Source: a virus
Strand: one strand, 5' to 3'
Length of the DNA: 64,000 bases
IMG/VR virus record: IMGVR_UViG_3300025138_009100
Location: 1-64,000 of that record
The number at the start of each line of letters is the position of its first letter. Positions within the stretch are counted from its first letter, which is position 1. The notes under the pieces are model-generated. The model ran no database searches. It worked only from the letters and a program-made list of their open reading frames with translations, and was not told where the DNA came from. A program made the translations under genes and the position numbers. Below, piece after piece: positions 55,251 through 63,074 of the stretch.

Positions 55251-56904
55251 TATTTTCCTTCATTTTTACGGAATCTGGATTGGCTACAATGTAGTCAATA
55301 TACATAAGTTTATCTAGCAGATTAATTGCTAAAACGTCAAACTTAACGTGACCAAGTGCCTCTAAGTCTGCCATCTCTAACCCTGCTATCTTTTCACTAC
55401 CACTTTTAGGGTTTACCATCGGACAAACTTCTGACAGTCTGTTAGCTGATATAACAACGCCAGCAGCATGTTTACCCTGCGTCTTTAGTGTCCCTTCAAT
55501 CTTAATTGCTTGTTCAAAATATTCTGCATAATCACCTTCAAGATAACCTTTCTCGTTTATGTGACAATAATCATATAGGTCTTGCTCGTTGTTTTGTAAT
55601 GCCCACCTAATAATAGACCTGTCTTCTTCGTCCATTTGAGAAAGTTGATCAGAAATAGCAGCTTCATCTGGGATGTATCTAGTAATCTCATTCATCACAC
55701 TGAATCCACAAGCTTCGTTTACACGTAAGATTTCTTTAATTGCACTGCGTCCCTGTAGCTTACCAAATGTCACCATCTGACTAACGTTACCGTGACCGTA
55801 TTTGTCTTTAATATACGATATGATCTCGTCTCTTTTCTTTCCCGGAATATCTATGTCGATATCAGGAAGAGATATGTTATCCTTGGTGTTTCTACCACTA
55901 TTATAGAAGCGTTCAAACAATAAGTCAAACTCAATCGGGTCAATTTGTGTAATTCCAATCAGATAAGATATCAAACATCCAGCAGCGGAGCCACGACCCG
56001 GACCTACCATCCATCCTTGACCTACCGCATAATTGATAATATCACGAACAATAAGAAAGTAACCAAACAAATCTGCTTCTTCAATAACTTCAAATTCTTT
56101 TCTGAATCTGTCTCCATATTTTTTTCTACCTTCTTCGTCTGTAATCTTGTCCGCCAATATTTCTTTCCATCCTTTTCTAGCCAGCGTCCTTAGATAATCT
56201 TTTTCTGACTCTCCGCTAGGAGTGTCGAATTTAGGAAGAACTGGTTTGCTCAGGATATTGTAGCTTTCGCATTGATTGTATATGTCATCAAGACTTTGCA
56301 ATCCTAAAGGATCTTCTATCATAACTTCTGTTGCTCCAGTTTGATCTGGAACATAAAAGTGAGAAAAGTCAAAGAACTTCTTATTTGGGAAGTCTTCTCC
56401 CTTCTGGTATTTTCTTCGTATCTTAGGAAGAGTAGTCTTCATTTCAGAGCAAAGCAAGATCCTGTGAAGATTGGAGTCTTCTGAATCTGTGTAATGCAAG
56501 TCTTGGAAGCATCTGCTTTTTTTAATCCAACCGTTTCTAATTGGGGAATCAGCGGCAGAGTTCGCTAGAACAATCAAGTCGCCTTTGTTGCAGATCTTAG
56601 ACAGGTCGCTACTATTGTAGTCTCCGTCTTCATTTAACAAAGATACAATTTTAATAAGATCGAACCAGCCGTCTTTGTTCTTTGCAAATAGGGTAAAATT
56701 ATCAAACGAACAGCCTATAATTGGCTTTATGTCATTTGCTATACAAGCTTGATAGAAAGCTACAGCGCCAGAGATAGTTTTATAGTCAGCAATACCGCAG
56801 GCGCGAAAACCATTTTTTTTACATTTCTTTGCAAGTGGTTTAGGTTTAGAAAAACCTTTAAGCAAAGAGTAATGCGTGTAATTACAAAGTGGGAACCAAG
56901 TCAT
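55237..56904 (-). CDS. dnaE: DNA polymerase III alpha subunit, N-terminal part (split)
   Basis: The protein has 555 residues and begins at ATG 56904 with AGGAAA upstream. The N-terminal PHP domain is degenerate: the first metal-binding pair is replaced (CNYTHYS in place of HxH[ST]xYS), and TDH is ADY. The palm has GPGRGSAAGCLISYLIGITQIDP, PDIDIDIPG (two catalytic Asp, about residue 345) and HVKFDVLAINLL (third catalytic Asp, about 523). It ends soon after, at NNVEP, just before the point where DnaE continues into the FQLES fingers region encoded by the other gene. Combined length with that part is 1075 residues, near normal for DnaE. It has a strong own promoter. Confidence 0.9.
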   Translation of the reverse strand: MTWFPLCNYTHYSLLKGFSKPKPLAKKCKKNGFRACGIADYKTISGAVAFYQACIANDIKPIIGCSFDNFTLFAKNKDGWFDLIKIVSLLNEDGDYNSSDLSKICNKGDLIVLANSAADSPIRNGWIKKSRCFQDLHYTDSEDSNLHRILLCSEMKTTLPKIRRKYQKGEDFPNKKFFDFSHFYVPDQTGATEVMIEDPLGLQSLDDIYNQCESYNILSKPVLPKFDTPSGESEKDYLRTLARKGWKEILADKITDEEGRKKYGDRFRKEFEVIEEADLFGYFLIVRDIINYAVGQGWMVGPGRGSAAGCLISYLIGITQIDPIEFDLLFERFYNSGRNTKDNISLPDIDIDIPGKKRDEIISYIKDKYGHGNVSQMVTFGKLQGRSAIKEILRVNEACGFSVMNEITRYIPDEAAISDQLSQMDEEDRSIIRWALQNNEQDLYDYCHINEKGYLEGDYAEYFEQAIKIEGTLKTQGKHAAGVVISANRLSEVCPMVNPKSGSEKIAGLEMADLEALGHVKFDVLAINLLDKLMYIDYIVANPDSVKMKENNVEP

Positions 56905-56935
56905 TCAATTTCCTTTCAATTATGGGGTTCTAGTT

Positions 56936-56964
56936 ATTATAGAGGAATAATCAACTTTTGTCAA
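56936..56964 (-). promoter_or_regulatory. Sigma70-type promoter of the split polymerase operon
   Basis: On the minus strand TTGACA (plus 56964-56959) is followed after 17 bases by TATAAT (plus 56941-56936); both hexamers are perfect. The -35 overlaps the final codons of the upstream glycosyltransferase. The polymerase ATG lies about 30 bases beyond the -10, preceded by AGGAAA. Confidence 0.88.
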
Positions 56965-58079
56965 CCATCTTCTTTCCTTTCTGTGAAATAACTTAGAATA
57001 TCTTTCTCAATTCCGGGTTTTGTTCCTGATAGTTCTAATATCCCGTCTTTATTTACAAATGTATCTGTGTCTGGATGAAAGTTATATTTACCTAATACTT
57101 GATGTCTCGTTGTATACTGTCTATTCTTAGGGTCTCCATGCCATAAGTGGTAGCATTTCCCACTCGTAAAGCCAATGTTTAACTTCATGTTGGATATTTT
57201 ATCTAGGTAACACATTAAAGAATCTTGAACATCTAAAGAGTAAACATCTAATTGATCTTGCATGGGTTTTGATATATTTTTTGTTCCATAAAAACCATAC
57301 GCCAGCCACTCATCCCCACTGCCTATAACAATACTTGGGACTGGAAATATGTTCTTTAAAGTTTCTACGCGACCCATCCAGCCACCTCCGGGGCAGCCAT
57401 GAGCATTTCTAGACTGAAATTTAACGTTTAAGTTTTTCATCTTTTTAGATCTACCTACAGATCTATGAGAAACAATAGCCTTTTGATCCAAGTAAACAAC
57501 TTCTTCAAAAAGTTGTACTAAATCATTTCCCGATTCTAACTTTTGTACAGATTCTATTAGCCAGTTCTGGTTGCTAAACGGTAAGTCATGGTCTATCCAA
57601 GCAAAATATTTTTTATTGGTACTTATATTATAAAAAGCTAGATTTAAAAGCGATTCTTTTTGCCACAAGCAATGCTTTTCTAGAGACCCTCTGATTAGTA
57701 TAGAGTTTTTTATCTCTCTATCTCTATCGTCAAATACAATTTCGTAACATTTTACATATTTACCTAGATTACCTAAAGACTCTATCCACTCTGCGTAGGT
57801 TTCTTGTAGTCTTTTTGAGCCAGAAGTATTAAAGTGAAAAGTTACAATTTCTACTTCTTCAATGTTCTTTGGTATCCTGTATATAGCAGGAAGATGATAA
57901 GATTTTTTTACAAGATCAATATACCTTGTCTGTAAATCATTACCATTGTTACTAGCTTCGTATCTTTGTCTTTTCTGAGTATTAGTTTTTTTACACCACT
58001 CATGATTTTTAGCATCCATACTACGACAAAAAACGGGACAAAATCCCGCTTTTTCGCATTGACATTTTGATAAATCCAA
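56961..58079 (-). CDS. Glycosyltransferase with Cys-rich N-terminus
   Basis: The start is a TTG at 58079 with GGGAAG eight bases upstream; the N-terminal Cys cluster supports it. The protein has 372 residues. The first 30 residues have CQCEKAGFCPVFCRSM then CKK, five or six Cys that may form a small zinc or disulfide domain, as seen fused to glycosyltransferases in several environmental bacteria. Then a GT-A core: IVTFHFNTSGS, the metal site KYFAWIDHDLPF (DHD) and GCPGGGWMGRVETLKNIF with GDEWLAYGF. It is set apart from the main sugar cluster, between replication genes and a small membrane protein. Donor is unknown. Confidence 0.72.
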   Translation of the reverse strand: MDLSKCQCEKAGFCPVFCRSMDAKNHEWCKKTNTQKRQRYEASNNGNDLQTRYIDLVKKSYHLPAIYRIPKNIEEVEIVTFHFNTSGSKRLQETYAEWIESLGNLGKYVKCYEIVFDDRDREIKNSILIRGSLEKHCLWQKESLLNLAFYNISTNKKYFAWIDHDLPFSNQNWLIESVQKLESGNDLVQLFEEVVYLDQKAIVSHRSVGRSKKMKNLNVKFQSRNAHGCPGGGWMGRVETLKNIFPVPSIVIGSGDEWLAYGFYGTKNISKPMQDQLDVYSLDVQDSLMCYLDKISNMKLNIGFTSGKCYHLWHGDPKNRQYTTRHQVLGKYNFHPDTDTFVNKDGILELSGTKPGIEKDILSYFTERKEDG

Positions 58080-58080
58080 T

Positions 58081-58371
58081 TCACTTCCCTAGAAAAAATC
58101 CTACAAACGCTCCAAACCCCAAAGAAACAAAACAAGATAATATATACCCTGAAGTTCCGCAGCATAATCTTAATGTATACTTAGGTATATCTTCTTTATT
58201 TTGTTTTGCTCTTTCTGCACATCTTAACAAATCTGTATCGGAAAGTAATAGATTTGTTAAGATGTCGTCAGCGTCTTCTATAACTATCATGTTATAGCTT
58301 CTGTTTGCTGCCTTGTGCCTATCCTTGTTTATAACGGGATAGATTTTAGTGGGTGTTACTCCGTGAATCAT
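58081..58371 (-). CDS. Small membrane-anchored protein
   Basis: The protein has 96 residues and starts at an ATG behind GGAGATT. Residues 1-65 are hydrophilic with an acidic helix (IEDADDILTNLLL). The C-terminus (about 74-95) is one hydrophobic helix: SGYILSCFVSLGFGAFVGFFLG. It has two adjacent Cys (LRLCCG) at the start of that helix. The single C-terminal transmembrane helix suggests a membrane-tethered protein with an N-terminal domain inside the cell. A plus-strand frame over the same bases is less likely because it lacks an RBS and would interrupt the operon. Confidence 0.55.
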   Translation of the reverse strand: MIHGVTPTKIYPVINKDRHKAANRSYNMIVIEDADDILTNLLLSDTDLLRCAERAKQNKEDIPKYTLRLCCGTSGYILSCFVSLGFGAFVGFFLGK

Positions 58372-58380
58372 AATAATCTC

Positions 58381-59043
58381 CTACCATGCTCTACAGGACC
58401 AGTAACGTGCTTTCCAGCGAGGACCGGGACTAGAACACTTGTGTCTTGCCCTAAACGACTTGCGGTTCTTGGGTTGGTCTTTTTTAATGCTCATGTTTGG
58501 ATCACCAAACCTGACTATAACTACTTTGCCAGATCCGTTTTTCACATAGACGGCACTTTTCTTCGGTCCTTTTGGGGTTCTAAAAGGTTTACCAAGCTGA
58601 ACCTTGCGACCTTGATATTCTGCTGACTCTGTATAATCAAGTTCTGCCTTAACAGGAACGAGCGCTCTGCCGTCTTTTGTATAAATACCTTTACGGTCAT
58701 ACTCATATACTTGACCTGTTTTGGGATCTTTGTACTTATATTTAGACTGAGCCTTCTTCCAAGACTCTGGATCTGGACGATCCTTATCTCCTTTTTTGGC
58801 GGGTTTATATTTCTTACCTTCACGATCTTTCTTTTTGCGTATGTTGTCCCAGAGACCCGGACGATCTGCTGCCCAGTTCCATTCTTCCTCCGGTTCTCCT
58901 AAGTCTTCATACTCTGCTTCGGAGGGGACGTAAAAATTCTCTTCTGTAATCTCTTCCGTCCAGCCGTGTTCATCCATATCAAAACCTAAGTTTTTATTAT
59001 AGTGAATATTTTGATCCATATCGTTAATGTAATCTTTAGACAT
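58381..59043 (-). CDS. Conserved-looking phage protein with basic Cys/Trp C-terminus
   Basis: The protein has 220 residues. Residues 1-65 are acidic with many Glu, Trp and Tyr. The middle is very basic, with KKKDREGKKYKPAKKGDKD and repeated Lys-Tyr-Lys. The last 70 residues form a compact domain: KPFRTPKGPKKSAVYVKNG, IVRFGDPNMSIKKDQPKNRKSF, then RARHKCSSPGPRWKARYWSCRAW. I recall this RFGDP ... RARHxC ... KARYWSC ending from uncharacterised proteins of other environmental tailed phages, but no function is known to me. The pattern suggests nucleic-acid or virion binding. Confidence 0.6.
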   Translation of the reverse strand: MSKDYINDMDQNIHYNKNLGFDMDEHGWTEEITEENFYVPSEAEYEDLGEPEEEWNWAADRPGLWDNIRKKKDREGKKYKPAKKGDKDRPDPESWKKAQSKYKYKDPKTGQVYEYDRKGIYTKDGRALVPVKAELDYTESAEYQGRKVQLGKPFRTPKGPKKSAVYVKNGSGKVVIVRFGDPNMSIKKDQPKNRKSFRARHKCSSPGPRWKARYWSCRAW

Positions 59044-59044
59044 T

Positions 59045-59716
59045 CTAGCTCCTAAAAGGTTTTAAATTGGGGAATAATTTGTATCTTACATCCTGCCAGA
59101 TAGCACCGGATATAACCATAGACGCTTCGTTGTCAGATGGATAATGTACACCTTGTAAACATCTCGCAAGCCCTGAAAGATTTATTGTCTTAAAAAATTC
59201 AGATGAGTGATGTGGATACATATCCGAAAAAAGATACGCACCCATAGCGGTATATACAGTATGTCCCGAAGGATATGCTGGCGTTTGATGTGTGTCTGTC
59301 TCTGTCACATTTACCTTAATATTTAATAAGTCACCTAGCTGCTTTGGTCTAGGTCTGTTAAACTTATGTTTAAGGTTCATCACCAAAGGTTCTGCGATTT
59401 TCCATATTTTCTGAAAATCTTCTTTGGGTATAGGCTGCCCTATTTTTTTAAAGATAGGAACAAAAAGCTCTAGCGGTTCTTTGTCAACTAGCGTCACTAA
59501 GTTCTTTTCTTCATAGTTTAAGTTTTTAGTTAAACTTTCTAAGTATTTTAATTCGTACTTAGTTTCTTCTGAGGTATTTTTATGTGGTGCTGGCAGAACC
59601 CCCTCCCAGTCTATTGTGATATGTTTGGACACCTTCCAAGTTTTTGGGTTAGATGTGTACACAACAGAGTCTAGCCTTGTTGACAACGATTTATTAAATT
59701 CAGATATGATATCCAT
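59045..59716 (-). CDS. Soluble PAP2-superfamily phosphatase
   Basis: The protein has 223 residues. It has KHKFNRPRP (KX6RP), YPSGHTVYTAM (PSGH), and ARCLQGVHYPSD, the R-X5-H-X3-D of the third signature, with Ala in place of the usual Ser. The active site is therefore complete. The rest is helical without clear transmembrane segments, as in class A acid phosphatases and vanadium haloperoxidases, and there is no signal peptide. It could remove phosphate from a lipid, a nucleotide or a sugar. The start forms a TAATG overlap with the small secreted protein gene. Confidence 0.85.
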   Translation of the reverse strand: MDIISEFNKSLSTRLDSVVYTSNPKTWKVSKHITIDWEGVLPAPHKNTSEETKYELKYLESLTKNLNYEEKNLVTLVDKEPLELFVPIFKKIGQPIPKEDFQKIWKIAEPLVMNLKHKFNRPRPKQLGDLLNIKVNVTETDTHQTPAYPSGHTVYTAMGAYLFSDMYPHHSSEFFKTINLSGLARCLQGVHYPSDNEASMVISGAIWQDVRYKLFPNLKPFRS

Positions 59717-60021
59717 TATCTTCTATAGTTAAAGTAGTGATTAGTTGGCGCTTGATAACCGTTATAGAAATTAAATGTATTAACCCGTGGGATGTGATAG
59801 AATTGAGCATTCACCCCAACGGTTACAGTCCTTCTGTATGGATCAACATACGCACCGTTTATATTTAAAGTAGTTCCTTGTGGGAGCCATACAACATGAG
59901 GTTGATACCCAACGACCCTTTGGCGATAGCTATAACCCCAAGGCCACTGAGCCGAAACTGTATCACTCATGCTACAAAAACAGAAAGTTAAAACCAATGC
60001 TGCTGCTAATTTTTTAATCAT
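59716..60021 (-). CDS. Small secreted protein
   Basis: The protein has 101 residues. A typical signal peptide is visible: KK at residues 3-4, a hydrophobic stretch LAAALVLTFCFC, and SDTVSA-QW as a likely cleavage site near residue 24. The mature part of about 77 residues is rich in Tyr, Asn, Arg and Gln (PWGYSYRQRV, HVVWLPQG, AQFYHIPRV). I do not recognise a family. It overlaps the DUF1501 gene by four bases and the PAP2 gene by one, so the three are co-expressed. Small Tyr-rich exported proteins of this kind are found in Planctomycetota, though that comparison is a recollection. Confidence 0.7.
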   Translation of the reverse strand: MIKKLAAALVLTFCFCSMSDTVSAQWPWGYSYRQRVVGYQPHVVWLPQGTTLNINGAYVDPYRRTVTVGVNAQFYHIPRVNTFNFYNGYQAPTNHYFNYRR

Positions 60022-61247
60022 ACTACATCCTTTAAAATGTTCTTAGAATCTTCTTTTACAATACTGTGAGGTCTGCCATCCGTAGCAGTATACCGTGTCA
60101 ATTTAACCATGTCAAGATGATTATAGATAGTCCACGCTAAATCTTCTGGTCCACATCTTCCGCTTTCAAAATCGTCTGCGTTAGGAGTTGATGCCCCAAT
60201 CGTTCTCCCCATTTCATAACTCCCGCAACTAATCATAAGGGGAGCGAGTTTCCCAAAATGGTCGCGTCCTTGATTTTGATTCACCTTTGGGGTACGACCA
60301 AACTCAGAGGTTACAACAAGCATAACCCGTTCGTACATCCCTCTTGCTTCTAGCGTATCCATAACTTTAGCGAGATAGTGGTCTAGTTCTACCTGTTTTG
60401 TTGCAAGAGATTGGCCTATGTTTGTGTGCATATCCCAGCCACCATAACTTAACGATACAAACTTAGAGCCAGCTTCTAACAATCTAATCGCAGTAAGGGC
60501 ATCCTGCCCCAATGTTGCTTCCTTGAACTTATCATAATCTTTGTCGTTTTCTACTCTAAATGCCTTAGAACCATCACCAAGAATAATATCTACCGACTGA
60601 TTTCGCAGATCTCGCCAATCTTTAGACATTTGTTGGTCTTTTGCTAAGAAATTATTATCAATTACATTTAAAGCCTGTAATCTACGGTGAAAATCTTCGC
60701 TTTGCCCCAGCAGTCTAAGGTCTTTTCTACCTTCTTTTGTTGCATCAAAACCTGTATACTTTCCACCAAGCCATGCAGCACCGTTATGGTCGTACTGTCC
60801 TAGCTTGACATATGTGGGCAACCCGTCATCAGTGTTTACTCCGTGATGCTTACTCATCATAGACCCGTAACTAGGCCATTTAGAGCTTGTTCCCGCTCCG
60901 AAATTAGCCTCGCCTGTAACCATCCAATGAACAGCGGAAGCATGGTTCTGATCTCTGTGACCAAATGCTCTTGGGATTGCAATTTTATCTGTACGTTTAG
61001 ATAGTTCTGTAAACAAACCTCCTAGCTCCACCCCTGCTACGTTGGTTTTTATAGCTCCGGTTACAGATCGTCGGTCAGCAGGAGCAAATGGTACAGGATT
61101 AAAAGTCTCAATATGAGAAGCCCCACCGCCAAGAAAAAGGAATAATACTGCTGTATCGTCCTTCTTCTCATCTTCTGCATAAGTCGCCGTGACATTTCCA
61201 TAAGCAAATGTTGTCGCTCCTAATTTAACAAAATCTCTTCTTTTCAT
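60018..61247 (-). CDS. DUF1501 family protein with Tat signal
   Basis: The protein has 409 residues. KRRDFVKLG at residues 2-10 is a twin-arginine export signal, and the cleavage is likely after residue 24 (TYA-ED). The body has the DUF1501 signatures: VLFLFLGGGASHIETF, GHRDQNHASAVHWMVTGE, SYGGWDMHTNIG and SEFGRTPKVNQNQGRDHFG. The domain looks complete. DUF1501 belongs to the alkaline-phosphatase/sulfatase superfamily and is very abundant in Planctomycetota. The catalytic function is not established for this family. In a phage genome, in a replication operon, it is unexpected. It is transcribed with a small secreted protein and a PAP2 phosphatase. Confidence 0.9.
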   Translation of the reverse strand: MKRRDFVKLGATTFAYGNVTATYAEDEKKDDTAVLFLFLGGGASHIETFNPVPFAPADRRSVTGAIKTNVAGVELGGLFTELSKRTDKIAIPRAFGHRDQNHASAVHWMVTGEANFGAGTSSKWPSYGSMMSKHHGVNTDDGLPTYVKLGQYDHNGAAWLGGKYTGFDATKEGRKDLRLLGQSEDFHRRLQALNVIDNNFLAKDQQMSKDWRDLRNQSVDIILGDGSKAFRVENDKDYDKFKEATLGQDALTAIRLLEAGSKFVSLSYGGWDMHTNIGQSLATKQVELDHYLAKVMDTLEARGMYERVMLVVTSEFGRTPKVNQNQGRDHFGKLAPLMISCGSYEMGRTIGASTPNADDFESGRCGPEDLAWTIYNHLDMVKLTRYTATDGRPHSIVKEDSKNILKDVV

Positions 61248-61251
61248 AATA

Positions 61252-62289
61252 TCATCCCGGTGCTTCGTAATAACCTATTGAAAATCCTTCTTTTGTACAT
61301 TCTTTAACGGTCTTTTTCATTCCGTCTTTTTTTATCTTCTCTCCTATATGTATACACATTGGAGTGTCTGTTTCCGGCCAATTATTCTTATAAAAGTGGC
61401 ATAGCTTAGTGCATTTCCAATGACTCCTGTCCTCCTTTAATGGCTTGGGAGATACATTATCTCTTATTCCCTCGAATTGTTTTCTGAGCATTCCTAAGAA
61501 TCTTTTCTCATCTTCTGGCCCAAGACAAATACTGAATGGCATTGGGTCAACTTTTCCGTCCTTATCCTTATAAAAGAAAATACTCATAATTCTATGCGGA
61601 AAATCTTTATATATTTTAGATATAGCGTAAAAGTATAATAACAATTGAGGATCTTGTTCTAGTTTTTTATAATCCTTTACTTGTCCTGTTATCCAGTCCA
61701 TTCTGCGACCGCTCTTCCAGTCGATAACTTCAATTGTATCATCTGAAATCAGCGTTGTTAAGTCGATAGTACCTTTAATTGCTAGTTGACCTTTTACAGT
61801 TTCTCCATCAATTTCATATTCAAATGTAGCCCAATCTTCTTCAATTGGTATATCAAATTGCGCCTCTGGGTGATAAATGTGCCTTTGCCTTGGGTCAAAA
61901 AGGCTGTCTGAATGAGTAAGAAAAGTAAAAACGGTATCTCTAACAACCTTCCTGTCTCCTTTTGTAAAGTTATGAATTGATCCTTCTGCATAGTCTGTTA
62001 CGGCTAATTCACACATTCTTTCTACGAATTCGTCTGTGTACAACTCATCCTTGGTGATTCTAATTTTACCGCACTTGTCGTCTTCAATGACTAAGTACTT
62101 TCTCTTAGGGTTTTCTTGCTGAAACTTTTTTAGACCAGCCAGAATTTCCATTACCTTGTGAGCCATAGTTCCTAGATCTGCTTTTTTGTTGCTGTCAGAT
62201 CTGTAGCCAAGCACATAGGTTAAAAAGTATTGCATTTGACAGAAATCGTAGTTGTTATAACTTGACGACCTAATATATGTTACTATCAT
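61252..62289 (-). CDS. PD-(D/E)XK nuclease, Cas4/AddB-like with probable Fe-S cluster
   Basis: The protein has 345 residues. The start region has YNNYDFCQMQYFLTYVLGY, with the first Cys, then GTMAHKVMEIL (the His motif). The nuclease core is IKGTIDLTTL followed by TIEVIDWKSGR (D, D/E-x-K). Three Cys near the C-terminus (KCTKLCHFY and PMCIH) complete a C...CxxxC...C set typical of 4Fe-4S Cas4 and AddB proteins. It would be a DNA exonuclease in recombination or in replication fork processing. The start and stop overlap or abut neighbours by 0-4 bases, so it belongs to the primase operon. Confidence 0.85.
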   Translation of the reverse strand: MIVTYIRSSSYNNYDFCQMQYFLTYVLGYRSDSNKKADLGTMAHKVMEILAGLKKFQQENPKRKYLVIEDDKCGKIRITKDELYTDEFVERMCELAVTDYAEGSIHNFTKGDRKVVRDTVFTFLTHSDSLFDPRQRHIYHPEAQFDIPIEEDWATFEYEIDGETVKGQLAIKGTIDLTTLISDDTIEVIDWKSGRRMDWITGQVKDYKKLEQDPQLLLYFYAISKIYKDFPHRIMSIFFYKDKDGKVDPMPFSICLGPEDEKRFLGMLRKQFEGIRDNVSPKPLKEDRSHWKCTKLCHFYKNNWPETDTPMCIHIGEKIKKDGMKKTVKECTKEGFSIGYYEAPG

Positions 62290-63074
62290 TAAATTTTCTC
62301 CAGTATAGATCTAACTTCAATTATGGTTTGTCCAATGTCAATATCTCTATTATCTAATACTCTCCAGAAATTAGAGTGATTATAATTATCTACGTCTAGC
62401 GCAGTTTCACTATCATGCTTGTCTTGATGTACGTCTCTTTCTAATCTTAATACTTTGCCTCCAGCTTTATTAATTGCTTCTACTTCGTTGGGGAATCTAA
62501 CGTCTGCAACGATAGAAAATTCACTACCCTCTTTTGTTATTTTACTGAGGCAAGCGTTGGTCCACACATTTGGGTGTATCTTTCGCATAATATCTGTCCC
62601 AAGAAATTGCATGAACTCTCTTGCGGTCATTTCCCCTTCTCTCCACCCCCAGCTTTTTCTTGCGTCAATTGGCATCTTTACCATGAGATTCATGTTTTGA
62701 TGACGTGGCATGTCTTCCCACCTTATGTCAGCAAGGGTTTCATTCTTTTGTTCGTCTGTCCCGTATGCCTGCTCATATGTAAATCCAAATAGATTTATAC
62801 ACATATCTTTTACGGGGTCGGCATAATTATAGAGTTTAACATAAGGCCACATGTTGTAGTGAGCATACTCCATAAATTCTTCATCTTTACGTTCTATGTC
62901 AAATTCACCCCAACCCTCTTTACCTTGAGCGTTAGTCGTTTTTATAACTAGTTTTCCTTGATCGCTTATATTATAATCAGTTATCAGTTTGTTTTTTAGT
63001 AAAACTTCTCCGTGGATAATATTCGCTACAGTTGTCTTGCCTGCCTGCTTTCTTCCAGATATGCCTAGAATCAT
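62289..63074 (-). CDS. Deoxynucleoside monophosphate kinase
   Basis: The ATG at 63074 (1-base overlap with the primase stop) is preferred to the TTG one codon earlier. The protein has 261 residues. It begins LGISGRKQAGKTTVANII, a P-loop. Later, SIVADVRFPNEVEAINKAGGKVLRLERD is the signature region of phage T4 gene-1-type dNMP kinases. The family converts dNMPs to dNDPs for phage DNA synthesis, using salvaged host nucleotides. Location between primase and nuclease genes supports the role. Confidence 0.88.
   Translation of the reverse strand: MILGISGRKQAGKTTVANIIHGEVLLKNKLITDYNISDQGKLVIKTTNAQGKEGWGEFDIERKDEEFMEYAHYNMWPYVKLYNYADPVKDMCINLFGFTYEQAYGTDEQKNETLADIRWEDMPRHQNMNLMVKMPIDARKSWGWREGEMTAREFMQFLGTDIMRKIHPNVWTNACLSKITKEGSEFSIVADVRFPNEVEAINKAGGKVLRLERDVHQDKHDSETALDVDNYNHSNFWRVLDNRDIDIGQTIIEVRSILEKI

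Noticed and set aside
54810-55307. A plus-strand ORF of 165 codons
   Set aside because: It is antisense to the exonuclease, whose three Exo motifs are intact; the antisense product shows no domain.
52644-56904. Split intein or intron as the explanation of the two polymerase genes
   Set aside because: The N-part does not end in an intein block beginning with Cys, the C-part does not begin with an intein end (HN then Cys/Ser), and two complete independent genes with their own overlaps lie in the gap.
58067-58297. A plus-strand ORF overlapping the small membrane protein gene
   Set aside because: There is no RBS, and it would interrupt a continuous minus-strand operon in which the alternative has GGAGATT before its ATG.
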